29,114 nt of DNA from Poteriospumella lacustris. Taxonomy: Eukaryota; Sar; Chrysophyceae; Chromulinales; Dinobryaceae. Each line of letters opens with the position of its first letter. Position 1 is the stretch's first letter. Below the pieces are notes generated by a model, which saw only the letters and a program-made list of their open reading frames with translations, did no database searches and was not told the origin of the DNA. A program made the position numbers and the translations under genes. Shown in pieces: positions 12,097 to 23,100 of this stretch. The stretch spans positions 1-29,114 of the forward strand of contig SMOI01000206.1 in NCBI GenBank assembly GCA_008000375.1, in the 5' to 3' direction.

Positions 12097-12275
12097 CCGC
12101 CGCGTGTGTCGCCGCGTGTGTCGCCGCGTGTGTCGCCGCGTGTGTCGTCGCCGCGTGTGTCGTCGCCGCGTGTGTCGCCGCGTGTGTCGTCGCCGCGTGT
12201 GTCGTCGCCGCGTGTGTCGCCGCGTGTGTCGCCGCCGCGTGTGTTGTCGCCGCGTGTGTCGCCGTGTGTCGTGTG
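12097..12275 (+). repeat. 12/15-bp tandem repeat directly after MCM4
   Basis: Units GCCGCGTGTGTC (12 nt) alternate with a 15-nt form carrying an extra GTC, about 13 in all, starting immediately after the MCM4 stop codon. Both lengths are multiples of three and the unit lacks stops, which explains long spurious frames on both strands. The array lies in the MCM4 3' UTR or just beyond. Confidence 0.9.
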
Positions 12276-12885
12276 TATAGAGGTGTGTCGCGAGTGTGTC
12301 GCGTCTGTGTTTGTAAAGCTAATCCGTTTCGCTCCTTAGCCACCGTGTACATGGTACAGCAGCGGGCGTACAGCCTGCAGTGGCGGTGTGCAGCGGTGTG
12401 CGGTGGGCAGCGGGCAGCGTGTGTCGTGCAGCGTGCAGCGGGCAGCGGACTGTGCCGTGCGACCGTTTCGTGGTGGGCGGCGACGGGCGACGTCGCCTGT
12501 CGAGGCCTGACCCTAAACCTCGGCTCAGGGGGCGGGCGGTGGTCGTCCTCGACGCCGCGTCAGCCCAATCGTCGCAGTGACGCCGCGCGGCGACGTGTTG
12601 ACGCCACCACCGACGCCACCGCCGACGCCACCGACGCCACCGCCGACGTCGTCGTCGTCGTCGCTGACCAGGAGAACCGTTTCATATGTGTTGTTGACGT
12701 ACATATGTAGTGCAAGTAGAACAACTACTAAGCTGATATAATGGAAACTAGATGTACATAGGCAAGTGGTCGTTGGGACCGTCGCCGATCGGCTGCCGAT
12801 CGTCGTCGCTCTTTAAGGCCTCGGTACCTATCTATCCGCCCAACGACACAAGCGACGCTGCTGACCCTCGGATCCTTCGCGAAGA
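12276..12885. other. Intergenic region between MCM4 and the O-fucosyltransferase gene
   Basis: A TGTAAA at 12312-12317 is a candidate poly(A) signal for MCM4. The rest is GC-rich, with a degenerate GACGCCACC stretch at about 12600-12650 and an AT-rich pocket near 12680-12760 that contains CATATGT and ACATATG as a small inverted repeat. No gene is supported. Confidence 0.5.
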
Positions 12886-14889
12886 ATGAGCAGCTCCCCG
12901 CTGAACATGAACAGCGGCGCGCACAAGCTGCGGGGGCGCGGCGCTCGGGCGACGCCGGCTGCCGGTTTCACGGTCTGCGGCTGCCGCGCGACCACGGCGT
13001 CAGTGCTGGGCTGCAGCCTCGTGGTGGCGGTGAGCATCTTCGTCTTCGTGGCCTTCAACTCGCACGTGATGCTCTCCGTCGAGGGCGGCGGCCGCGCCAC
13101 CGTCGACTTCGCCAAGTTCATCACCAACCGCTACACCACGCGCACCGGCCAGCAGCCCACCGCGACGACGCTGCGCCAACAGGTACGTTGATCTCTGCTC
13201 GTGGTGTGTAGCGTTGCGCGCCTAACAACTGCGACGCGTCGTGTGCAGCCCACGGCGCCGTCGGTGGACCACGCGCCGCCCGCCGAGCCGCAGCGGCCGC
13301 CCGCCGACGCTGCCTCGGCGAAGGAGCTGCCGGCGGTGAAGCCCAAGGACTGGCACCACCTGCAGTGCCCGCACCGCGAGCTGGTGACCTTCTGGAAGGA
13401 CCCGACGCCCGCCGACCTCGCGTACGTGACGCCGTACGCCGACGCGGCCGGCGACGAGAAGTACGTGACCTTCGAGCCGGACGTGGGCGGCTGGAACAAC
13501 ATCCGCATGCAGATGGAGCTCGTGCTCGTGCTGGCCTTCGCCACGGGCCGCACGCTGGTGCTGCCGCCCGACCAGCCGATGTACCTGCTCAACGCGGGGC
13601 AGAAGCACCAGAAGGCGCACGGCTTCGACGACTTCTTCCCCTTCCAGTACATCCGCAAGCGCATGAAGGTCATCTCCATGGAGGACTTCCTGCGCCAGGA
13701 GGCCGTCGCGGGCCGCCTGCGCCGCCACCTCGGCGACGGCCGCCACAGCGACGTGTACAGCCGCGACAAGTCCAGCGAGGAGCCCAAGCTCAAGCCCAAG
13801 CCCAAGCCCAAGCCCAAGCCCGGCCCCCAGCAGCAACAGCAGCAGCAACAGCAGCAGCAGGAACAGCAGCAACAGCAGCAGCACCGTCGCCTGAGCGTCG
13901 AGGTGGACGCGGAGGGGTCGCTGTGGGAGAACGGCGCGCGGAAGGGCGCGGTGCTGTACCCGCCGCAGAACAAAACCGTCTTCGTCAACACCGAGCGCGA
14001 CGAGCGCCTGGCGCTCTGGGACTATCTGCGCAACGTGTCCGCCGCGCCGAAGTGGCAGACGATGACCGAGTTCGTCGTGATCCCGCCGCGCCCGGGCCTC
14101 AACACCTCCACCGACGCGTCGCTGTCGGCCGCCGAGCGCGACGCGTACCGCGCACAGCTCGACGACTTCGCCGCCGACCGCTCCGCCGTCTTCTACGACG
14201 ACTACTGGCACCGCCAGCGCGTCATCCACTTCGTGTCGAAGCCCGGCGCGGGCTACCGCCTGCTGGAGCACTTCTACACGTACCTGCACTTCCAGGACGC
14301 GCGCATGGACCGCTACTTCAAACGCTTCGTGCGCGACTTCGTGCACTACCAGGACGAGATCTTCTGCAAGGCGGCGCTCATCATCGACCGCCTGCTCGCC
14401 GAGGGCAACGGGTCGTTCGTCGCCTTCCACATCCGCCGCGGCGAGTTCCAGTACAAAGTGGTGAAGATCTCGGGCGACCAGATCCTCGAGAACAACGCGC
14501 GCTACCTGCCGCGCGACGCGCTCGCCTACGTCGCCTCCGACGAGCGCAACCAGTCCTTCTTCGAGCCCTTCAAGCGCTACTTCACCAACGGCGTGCGCTT
14601 CCTCAACGACTTCGACGAGCTCGCGGGCCTGCGCAGCATCAACCCGAACTACCTGGGCATGATCGACCAGGTCATCTGCAGCCGCGCCGACCGCCGCTTC
14701 GTCGGCACCTGGTTCTCCACCTTCTCCGGCTACATCACGCGCATGCGTGGCTACCTGGGCTACGCCGACGAGACCGTCGTGTACGGAGACAAGGAGCACC
14801 GCGACCGCTTCCAGCAGCACGAGCACTTCAAGTTCCCCTTCTACATGCGCGAGTGGCGCGAGGCCTGGGACCACATCGACGAGGCCTAG
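12886..14889 (+). CDS. O-fucosyltransferase-family type II membrane protein
   Basis: Exons 12886-13182 and 13249-14889; the 66-bp intron starts GTACGT, has a CTAAC branch site 23 nt before its CAG end, and is phase 0. Product 645 aa. A short basic cytoplasmic end, one transmembrane helix (about 37-58) and a Pro/Ala-rich stem suggest a Golgi or ER type II enzyme. The catalytic part resembles GDP-fucose protein O-fucosyltransferases: a GGWNNIRMQMELVLVLAF block near 178-195, where family members have a G-x-N-R-like donor loop, and FHIRRGEF at 492-499. The substrate cannot be told. A Lys-Pro repeat and a glutamine tract (about residues 280-315) interrupt the domain between the two conserved blocks. 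A TGTAAA lies 37 nt after the stop. Family call is good; exact activity is uncertain. Confidence 0.8.
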
Positions 14890-15604
14890 CGCTGCCCCCG
14901 CATGGTGCTGGGGCCGCTGCTGGCTTGTAAATAATTCATGTGATAGTGTCGCACCGCTGTTCGTCCTCCGCGGCTGATGCGGAGTCGGCCGCTTGACGAG
15001 CCAGTGGCGCCAGTGCGACAGCCGCCGCCCAACGGACCGAGCCGACGCGCTGAACCGCAGGCCATGTCCGGCCCCTATGGTCCCTATCGCTCGCCAAAGG
15101 CTGGTTCTCTACCGTAATGGGGTACCTTATTGTGGGGTACGTTGTTGGCAAATGATGGCCGAGCGGTCTCCTCTGCGCGCACCACTGGCCCTCTCTCCCT
15201 TCGCACTTTTCCGTGTTTCCGGGTCCTCTCCCGAGTTATTGTACATATCTACTAGTTGTAACCATGTATATATCTGTATGAGCAGTCAAGTCGGAATGTA
15301 CATCAGTGCACAGAGAGCGCCCGGTTTGTCGACGCGTCGGCGCCGTCGCCGGTGATCCCCGCGGGCGTCATCACTGAAATTCCTCGTCGCTTTCAGGCGC
15401 CTCACTCGCGTGTGGTCGTTCTGGAAGAGCCTCCCGCCGCCGCCGCCGCCCCGCAGCCATCGCAACCTTCGCGACCGCAACTTGAACCTGCCCCCGAACC
15501 GTTAGCTGCTTGCCTTAGGACGCCGTGCTCGTTCACAATAGACAGCGTCCATCCAACCAACAGTTGGTCTGGTGTAGAAGAAGAGAGAGACGTAGATAAG
15601 AACA
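14890..15604. other. Intergenic region between O-fucosyltransferase and ELO genes
   Basis: 715 bp without a supported gene. It carries the candidate poly(A) motif TGTAAATAA at 14926-14934. A TGGCCGAGCGGTCT string near 15160 looks like a tRNA A box but no tRNA fold follows. A polypyrimidine stretch ending TTTCAG at about 15396 could be the acceptor of a 5' UTR intron of the ELO gene; the donor is not clear. Confidence 0.5.
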
Positions 15605-16456
15605 ATGGCCTCACTGATGGAAGCGATCAACACCTGCTCGGTGTACAAGTTCTATGGGTTCGAGGGCAACTTTTGCACTTGGGAGTGGAACTGGACCTTG
15701 CAGGACAGCGAATCCATCTACTTCCATGTCTTCTTGTGTCTCCTGTACCTGGCCACCGTCGCCATGTTGCAGGAGTACGTGAAGCAAAGCAAGGCTTCCC
15801 ACCCCGACAACAAGTACGTGCCCCCCTTCTGGCTGGAGTCCGTCAAGTACGTGCACAACATCGCACTCTCCCTCGTATCGGGATGGATGTTCGTCACCTT
15901 GGGCTACAGCATCATCGCGGATGGCCGCATGAACTCGTGGCGGGACATGTCCTGCCGCATGACCGAGATGAAAGGCCTGTACGGCTTCGCGAACTTCGTG
16001 TTCTTGGTGTCTAAGATCTGGGAGTGGGCCGACACGTACTGGCTGGTGCTCTCGGGCAAGAAGGTGATCTTCCTGCACTCCTTCCACCACATGACCACCT
16101 TCACCCTCGCCGCCGTGACCCACAACTTCCCGTCGGGCGGCTTCACCCTCATCAACTGCCTCGTGCACACCGTGATGTACATGCACTACGCCCACCCTTT
16201 GCGCTGGGCTCGTCCGTTCATCACCTCTGGACAGCTCTTGCAGTTCGTCTTCGTGATGTCCGTCCATCTGCACGCGTACATGCAGCCCGAGACGTGCTAC
16301 GACATGCGCGGCTTGGTGCTGGAGTGGTGGTACCTCATCGTGGACGTCTTCGTCATCTTCATCCTGTTTGGCCTGTTCTTCATCGAAGAATACATCGAGA
16401 AAGGCAACAAGAAGACCAGCAAGAAGGCTCTGGCGGCCAACGCGAAGAAGGACTAA
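15605..16456 (+). CDS. ELO-family very-long-chain fatty acid elongase (3-ketoacyl-CoA synthase)
   Basis: Single-exon, 283 aa, the usual ELO length. The enzyme condenses malonyl-CoA with long-chain acyl-CoA in the ER membrane, the first step of each elongation cycle. Seen: KIWEWADTYWLVLSGKK preceding the histidine box H158-S-F-H-H162, then NCLVHTVMYMHYAH and multiple hydrophobic helices, all in family order. A lysine-rich end (KKTSKKALAANAKKD) resembles an ER retrieval tail but is not an exact KKxx. The ATG at 15605 has a good context (ACAATGG) and is the first in frame. Substrate chain length and saturation cannot be told from the sequence. Codons are GC-ending and regular, suggesting good expression. 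Confidence 0.95.
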   Translation: MASLMEAINTCSVYKFYGFEGNFCTWEWNWTLQDSESIYFHVFLCLLYLATVAMLQEYVKQSKASHPDNKYVPPFWLESVKYVHNIALSLVSGWMFVTLGYSIIADGRMNSWRDMSCRMTEMKGLYGFANFVFLVSKIWEWADTYWLVLSGKKVIFLHSFHHMTTFTLAAVTHNFPSGGFTLINCLVHTVMYMHYAHPLRWARPFITSGQLLQFVFVMSVHLHAYMQPETCYDMRGLVLEWWYLIVDVFVIFILFGLFFIEEYIEKGNKKTSKKALAANAKKD

Positions 16457-17896
16457 GCGGGCCGCGTCCTTTGGTCGTCCTGCTGCTCTGATACGTCGCC
16501 TTTTCTCTTCCTCCCTCCTCCTCTGACTCGCCCCCATCAATTGAAACTGTCGCTCCCCACCTTCCATCCGTTCTCTGTGGAACGAGAGTTTCGCTGTGCC
16601 CCATGCCCGCCCAACCCGAACTCAGGTTGACTCCCCGCCGCAATACGATCTGACGTTGCTTCATTGTTTGATCATTGAGTTCCATTACACAGTCATGTTG
16701 CATTGCATCTCCCCTCCGCTTACGCGTTTTTGTTTCTTCTGTTTACTGCGGCACCTAGAGCCGCGGCAGTCAATCAGTTTTGTTTAGCTTTGTCGTTTGG
16801 AAGCTGTTCGCTTGATCTGTGCCTCCTCCCGCGTCGACTGGAGGACCCATCGTCGTGTATCCGTCGACAGTTAGACGAACAGCTCCCGCTCCCTCTCTCT
16901 TTTGCGTTATGCCCCATCTCCCGTCGCACGTGTCAACAGCGGGGCCGCCTCCGCTCGTATAACTTTAACTATTCTCTGCCTCACCGCGTCTGCCTGTTGT
17001 CGCATCTGTCCACCGTCACGAGGAGGTTCTGTTTAACGTAGACTCAGAGAACACTCGTTGTTCAGAGGGGAGGGGTAGTTGCAGGCGCTTGGGTAGTTAG
17101 CGAAGGTTACGGTCGCATTCATTAATTCATTCTCAACACATTCCACGCACAGCCTGAAGGGCCGGGGCGGTCTTTCATTCATTCATCAGAGAGGTAGGAG
17201 AATTAGGGCTTGTGAGAGGCCACGCTCATGCCAACGGTTCTAAAGAAAAGCAGACGAAGGTGAGAAACTGCAGCGCGCAACATGGCAGAATGACACTGGC
17301 GCACGAGGCTGAGAAGAGAGCTGTCGGAATGTTGGGACCATTTGTCAACAACGACGGGTGTCTTCAGTCGAAAGATGGTGATTTTGGTTGTTATTCTCTT
17401 CATTCAGCGTCGTCTTCTCAGCTCGCGCAGCCAAACATCATTCGTAAGGGGCAAAGGGAACTTACCAGTTGTCAAGTGGAGCCATGGGCGTCGCGATGCT
17501 TTGGTGTGGTGGTGTTGGGCCGATGCCCTCAACCAAATTGAATTGTGATCTTCGCCGCTCGATCGCTGTCGCAGAGAGAAACCAGCGACGGCGGTTCGAG
17601 CGGTTTGTGGTGACTCAAATGTCGCCGCCGACAAGTCGTTCTCGCACTGGGACATGCGACAAAGGACACGTTCTGCCCAGACATTACACATCCACCCAGA
17701 TACCCAGAGACAAACAACGAAGTTCCGTATCTTTTCTTCCGGCTTTGTCTTGATATTTTACGGGTTTTGACGTGTCGCGGCGTGTCGCGCACTGCTCTTT
17801 GAGAAGTTGCAGCGACAGCAAACGGAAGTCCATTGTGCCATATGGCATAGGAAATGGACACAATTCAATCGATCAACGTGTGATCTGACGTGTGAA
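16457..17896. other. Longest gene-poor stretch, between ELO and phospholipase B-like genes
   Basis: 1,440 bp with no recognised gene. The first 600 bp look like a pyrimidine-rich ELO 3' flank. Between about 17200 and 17490 the minus strand has a short ATG exon (17466-17485) followed directly by a consensus GTAAG donor, and open sequence further down to a TAA near 17203, so a small spliced minus-strand gene is possible but not shown. Upstream of 17897 is the phospholipase B-like promoter. Confidence 0.4.
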
Positions 17897-19525
17897 ATGA
17901 TGATCTTGGTGCTTTTGGTGGTCGCGGCCGTGGTGCTGTGCTCGTCTGCCCAGAAATACCCCGCGGGCCCTGAGTACTCCGTCGTTTGTCACTCGAAGTA
18001 CTCGCGCGACTGCTCTCTCGTGGAAGGACGCGTTAAGGATGGCAGCAGCCTTGCGTACGGCACGTATGTCGACGATGTGGAGAAGGATGGCTGGGGCAAG
18101 GTGTGGGTGCACGGCGACGCCTCCGAGGAGGGCTGGTTCCAGGCCGGCTTCCTCGAGGGCTCGCTCACCTCGCTGCGCGTCTACCAGCACTTCAAGTCGT
18201 GGTATGACTTCCAGTTCGGCGCCAATCCGCCCTCCGAGAACGTGTCCAAGTTCATGATGGACCAGTACGCCTACGCGAAGAAGCTGGCGCAGCGCACGGA
18301 CGACGAGTACTACGTGACGCTGCGCCGCGTGCTGGCGCAGTTCGACGGCATGTTGGCCGGCGTGAACCACGCGGCCGCCGACCCCTCGCAGCAGCTCACC
18401 CTGCTCGAGCTGCTGCTGCTGAACGCCTCGGGCGACCTGTACGACATCGTCCCCGCCGTGGACAGCGACGGCTTCAAGCTGCAGGTCGGCGCCGTGTCGG
18501 CCGCCGAGTTCTTCGACCGCTGGCATCGCCAGATCTCCTGTTCGGCGCTCATCCGCATCGCGCCGGACTACAGCGACGTGTTCGCGGCGCACAACACGTG
18601 GACGAGCTACCAGAACATGCTGCGCGTCTTCAAGCACTACGAGCTGGACGGCGGCCGCCTCGTGAGCGCGCACAGCAGCAAGCCCGGCATGGTCTACAGC
18701 AAAGACGACTTCTACGCCCTGCGCGCCAGCCAGATGGTCGTCATGGAGACGACCAACGGCGTCATGGACAAGGCGCTGTACGCCAACGTCACCGCGCAGA
18801 GCCTGTTGACGTGGCAGCGCGTGCCCGTGGCGAACACCGTCGCGTCGACGGGTCGCGCCTGGACGACGGCCATGGCCCGCCACAACTCGGGCACCTACGC
18901 CAACCAGTGGATGGCGCTGGACCTGAAGCAGTTCCGCCGCGACGCCGCCGCAGATCTGCTGTGGATCGTCGAGGTGGCGCCGGGCATCGCCGTGGCGCAC
19001 GACGTGACCGCGGTGCTGACGGCGCAGGGCTTCTGGTCCTCGTACAACGTGCCCTACGACCGCGACGTCTACGTCGCCTCGGGCTTCCAGACCGCCTACG
19101 AGACGTACGGTGACCACTACTCCTACGAGCAGTGCCCGCGCGCGCAGATCTTCCGCCGCGACGCGCCAAAGGCCGCCACCTTCGGCGACATGCAGCGCCT
19201 GATGCGCTACAACGACTACGCGCACGACCCGCTGTCGCTCAACGAGCCGGCCAACGCCATCGCCTCGCGCTACGACCTGCGCAGCGTCAACACGACGGGC
19301 ACGCAGCCCAAGGCCTACGGCGCCGTGGACGCGAAGCTCACGTCGGCGTCGCGCATGGCGGCGGCGGCGGCGAGCGGTGCGCTGGTGTCGGCGGTGAACG
19401 GCCCGACGCACGACGCGCAGCCCGTGTGGCGCTGGTCGACGTCGCCCTTCGACGGCGTCGTGCACCTGGGCCAGCCGGACGCCTTCGCCTTCGACTTCGT
19501 CGACATGGACTCCGCCGCCCACTAG
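17897..19525 (+). CDS. Phospholipase B-like (PLBD/lamina ancestor) hydrolase
   Basis: Single exon, 542 aa, similar to PLBD1 and PLBD2. Family members are lysosomal or secreted N-terminal-nucleophile hydrolases that mature by self-cleavage before a cysteine. A signal peptide (MMILVLLVVAAVVLCSSAQ) starts at the first in-frame ATG, 17897; longer frames upstream have no ATG. Family motifs are in order: W-x-K-V-W-V-H near the N terminus, the cleavage site and putative nucleophile C215 in SCSALIRI, AHNTWTSYQNMLRVFKHY just after it, and NSGTYANQWMALDLK. N-glycosylation sequons (for example NVS, NAS) fit a lumenal protein. Many amoebae and animals use these proteins in endolysosomes. The natural substrate is not settled for the family, and lipase activity should not be assumed. 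Confidence 0.92.
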   Translation: MMILVLLVVAAVVLCSSAQKYPAGPEYSVVCHSKYSRDCSLVEGRVKDGSSLAYGTYVDDVEKDGWGKVWVHGDASEEGWFQAGFLEGSLTSLRVYQHFKSWYDFQFGANPPSENVSKFMMDQYAYAKKLAQRTDDEYYVTLRRVLAQFDGMLAGVNHAAADPSQQLTLLELLLLNASGDLYDIVPAVDSDGFKLQVGAVSAAEFFDRWHRQISCSALIRIAPDYSDVFAAHNTWTSYQNMLRVFKHYELDGGRLVSAHSSKPGMVYSKDDFYALRASQMVVMETTNGVMDKALYANVTAQSLLTWQRVPVANTVASTGRAWTTAMARHNSGTYANQWMALDLKQFRRDAAADLLWIVEVAPGIAVAHDVTAVLTAQGFWSSYNVPYDRDVYVASGFQTAYETYGDHYSYEQCPRAQIFRRDAPKAATFGDMQRLMRYNDYAHDPLSLNEPANAIASRYDLRSVNTTGTQPKAYGAVDAKLTSASRMAAAAASGALVSAVNGPTHDAQPVWRWSTSPFDGVVHLGQPDAFAFDFVDMDSAAH

Positions 19526-20148
19526 ACGGCCGCCCGGTAGACACACGGACAGACGGACCGACCGTCCGGTGTCGCGGTGTGTCCCGGCCGTCGTCCGTCC
19601 GTCGGTGGTGTCGCGGTGTGTCTCGCACCTCTGCCTCTATCTTTGTCCCTCTCTGTCTCCTGTGTTCTGTCTCATTCGCATTCTCGTGGCCTTGTCGGCC
19701 ACACCGCCCGCCCGCCCTCGCTCTCTATCGCCGCGACACGTCCCGGCGGTCCGAGCGGGTCGCGCAACAGCCCCCCCCACCACCACCAACAGCCCACCGC
19801 ACCCCTGTGTCCTGTGTCCTGGACCGCACCGCCGTGTCCCGCAGCCGTTTCGTTTGTAGCGTAGCCTAGTCCCCCGATACTGTATCATCTAAACACGATA
19901 GTCCCCCACACCCCCTTCACACCCCCTCGCCGTACCCTGACCGTCACACTCACCGCAGTAGTTGTCGCTGCCGTCGCAGCCGTTACAGTACACCCACCAC
20001 AGACACACGCACACACACCGCGGCGACACACCGCGCTCGCCGGCGACACACACAGACACAGACAAACAACCCCGTGACACACACAGACACACCCACAGAC
20101 GCACACCGCTCGGCGGGGAGCCCCGTTGGCCGGTGGCCGTTGGTCGCT
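19526..20148. other. Convergent intergenic region, phospholipase B-like and aspartic protease
   Basis: 623 bp of low-complexity 3' sequence. It includes a pyrimidine-rich part (19620-19850), the string GTAGCGTAGCCTAGT at 19856-19870 that recurs at 26677-26691, and CA/GACA-rich sequence at 19985-20106. GTTACA at 19982-19987 reads TGTAAC on the minus strand, 162 nt after the protease stop codon, and is a candidate poly(A) signal. Confidence 0.6.
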
Positions 20149-23100
20149 TTAGCCGTTGACGTCGTCGTCGTCGTCGAGGTCGTCGTCCTCGTCGGGCGCC
20201 ATGAGGCCGCGGCGCGACAGCTCCACCTCGTACGCGCGCTGCTGCTCCGACACGCCGCCACCGCCGCCCCCGCCGCCGTGCGCCGACAGGTCGAGGACCA
20301 TGTTCGAGCCGGTCGCGCGCCCCGCGGCGCCGTCGCTGTCCGCGCCCGTCGCGGCCGCCGCCATCGACGCGAAACGGTTCCACAGCGTCCGCAGCGCGCG
20401 CCCCGACCGCGCGAGCGTCGACTTGTCCTTCGACAGCAGCGCGTACTCCTCGCGCAGCTTCACGTGGAGGTACACCACGACGCCAAGCACCGCCAGCACG
20501 CCCAGCGCCGCGCCCAGCAGCAGCAGCTCCCACACCGTCATCCGCAGAAACACCTCCTCCCGCCCGTCGCCGCCGCCGCCGCTGCCGCTGCCGCTGCCGT
20601 CACCGTCGAGGGCGACGGGGCTGCGCGCGTCGCCCAGCGGCACGGCGACGGCGGAGAGCACGCGCAGGTCCTGCGGGTACAGCCAGCCGAAGCGGCGCTG
20701 CGTGGCGCGGTCCTGCACCTGCGCCACCTCGTCGAGCGCCGCGACGCAGAGCCGCGGGAAGTCGGCCGACCGCAGCGTCGTGACGATGGCCTCGGCGCGC
20801 GCGTGCAGCAGCTGCTCCGTCTTCACGTCGCGGCGCTTCAGACGGATCTGGAAGTGCAGCCGCAGCGCCGCCCGCGCGCCGCCGCCCGCGCTGCCCTCGT
20901 CGGCGTTGTAGTGGTTGAGCAGCTCGACGTGGTGCGGCGAGGGCAGGTGGAAGAGCGAGGCGAAGGCGACGAAGAAGGACTCGGCGTGCACGTACGACCA
21001 GCGCGCCGCGTCCATGCGCAGGTGCACGTCGACGTAGAGCAGGTAGTCGCCGTCCTGGCGCGGGCACTGCCCCGTGTAGCACGCCGACGTCTGCGTCTGG
21101 TAGTTGCACGTCTGCGACACGCTGCCGTGCGACACCAGCGGCCGGAACAGCGGCTCCGTGTCGCGCGGCACGACGCGGCGCGTGGTGATGCAGGCGTGCG
21201 AGCACTCGGTCCAGGGCGAGTCCGGGCAGCGCGGGTCGCCGCGCACCGCCAGCGTCTTCGTGCAGTTCTCGCTGCAGCCGCGCGACACCAGCGGCTGCGC
21301 CGGCAGCAGCGCCTGCGTCGCGACACAGGACGCGACGAAGTCCTGTGTCCCCGTCGCGACGTAGGCCGCCTCGTCCGCGCGGTCGCAGCGCGCCGAGCAC
21401 TGCGTGTACGGCACCAGCTGGCTGAACCCGCAGGCGCTGCCGTTGCCGTTGGCGATGGGGCCGGCGGCGGCGGCGGCGGGGGGCAGCGTGGGCGGCGCCG
21501 TGGGCGCGTTGGTGAGCGGCGCGTTGAACTCTTCGAAGTTGCAGGTGGAGCGCACGAAGCCGACGCGGCGGCCGTCGACGTCGAAGACGACGTTGGCGTC
21601 GCTCATGAAGTTGGCGCCCAGCACGGCGCCGCTCTTCTCGGTGAGGTACACGCGGAACGTGAACTTGCCGTCGCCGACGCTGTCCAGGTACGACGCCACC
21701 GGCATGCGCACCGTCACCACCTCCTCCGCGCTACCGCCGCCACCGCCGCTGCCGCCCTCGCTGCTGCCCTCGGAGGGCACGGCGAGGAGGTCGAAGGCGA
21801 TGTCGGGCAGCGTGGCGATCTGCGCGGGCGTCAGCGGAATGTTGCCCGTCGAGAAGACGATGCCGCGCGCCGCCGCTTTGAACGCCGCGCGAAACGGCTC
21901 GGCGAGCGCGGCGGGCAGATACGTGTCCGTCGTGCCGCTGTCGACGATGACGCCGCGGCCGCTGTTCAACACGCCCGCGGGCGGCGCCGCGCTCGACGGC
22001 GCCGCGGCGGGCGTCGACGCCGGCGGCTTCGCCTTGTCGCCGTCCGTCGGTTTGGACTTCTTCAGCCGGCGGCCCGCGGCCTCCGACGCCGCCGTCGCTG
22101 TCGCGTTGCCCGTCGCCTGCAGCAAACGATGCGACGCCGACGGCGCCGCCGATGAGGACGAGGCGCCAGTGGCCGCGGCGTAGGCGAAGAGCGGCCGCGT
22201 GGAGGGCGCCAGCTCGGTGACGACGCCCGACTGCGGATCGATGAAGCGCACGTTCACCAGCGTCACGCCGTACCAGCCCTGCCGCACCTCCATCGCCGCG
22301 TACGCCACCTTGCGCTTCGCGTGGATCTCCTGGCGCACGCCGCCGAGCGTGAAGATGCCGCCGCCGTTGCGGTAGCAGAGCGCGAACACGCGACTGTCGG
22401 TGACCTTCGCCGCCGCGAGGACGTTGGGCACTGCGCACGAGACGCAGCGTTAGCACACAGCCACAGGGGGCAGGCAGGCAGGCAGGCAGGCGGCGGAGAG
22501 CGGAGGACGTACGTGTGTCGGGGGCGGCGGACATGCCCATGATGCCGTCCGCCAGCTGCGTGCGGAACAGACCCGTCTCCTCCGTCTGGCACGCGAAGGT
22601 GAAGTTCACCGCGTAGTCCGGCGCGTTGGGCAGCAGGTGGGCCTTCTCGCCGCCCAGCCAGAGCGTGTCCTGCACCTTGAAGCCGTGCCACGAGGAGCCC
22701 TCGGTGTAGCTCTGCGTCACCTGGCACGTCTGGTCCTTCGTCGCGCACCGCGGCAGCGCCGCCGACGTCGACTTCTTCACGTCCCAGTACGGGTCTGTGT
22801 GCTCGCCGCACTGCTTGCAGCCCGTGCAGGGGAAGGCCGTGAAGTGCGACCCCGTGTCGACGATGAGCGACTGCCGCTGCGGCGGCGTGCCCACGTACGC
22901 GTACACGTAGTGCGTGCCGTAGCCGGGGAACAGCGGCGCCATCTCAGCGGCGCGCAGCTGGCGTCGGCGCTGACGACGGCGCAGTGCGGGGTCGATAGGG
23001 TGCAGCTCGAAGACGTGGTGCGGCTCGGGCAGCGACGGGTCGAAGTGCTCTGGCCGCGGCTCGTGGGGGCGCAGAGCTTTGCGGTCGTGGGCGGGGCTGG

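Noticed and set aside
10485-12710. Long + strand frame of 741 codons overlapping MCM4
   Set aside because: It is out of frame with MCM4, rich in Arg, Ala and Gly, has no domain, and extends only because the GC-rich sequence and the 12/15-bp repeat lack stop codons.
15160-15250. tRNA-like A box (TGGCCGAGCGGTCT)
   Set aside because: The D stem cannot close and no GGTTCGA-type B box or acceptor pairing follows.
20074-22155. Long + strand frame of 693 codons opposite the aspartic protease
   Set aside because: Antisense shadow of a GC3-rich gene with Arg/Val/Ala-rich content; the minus-strand protein has intact protease motifs.
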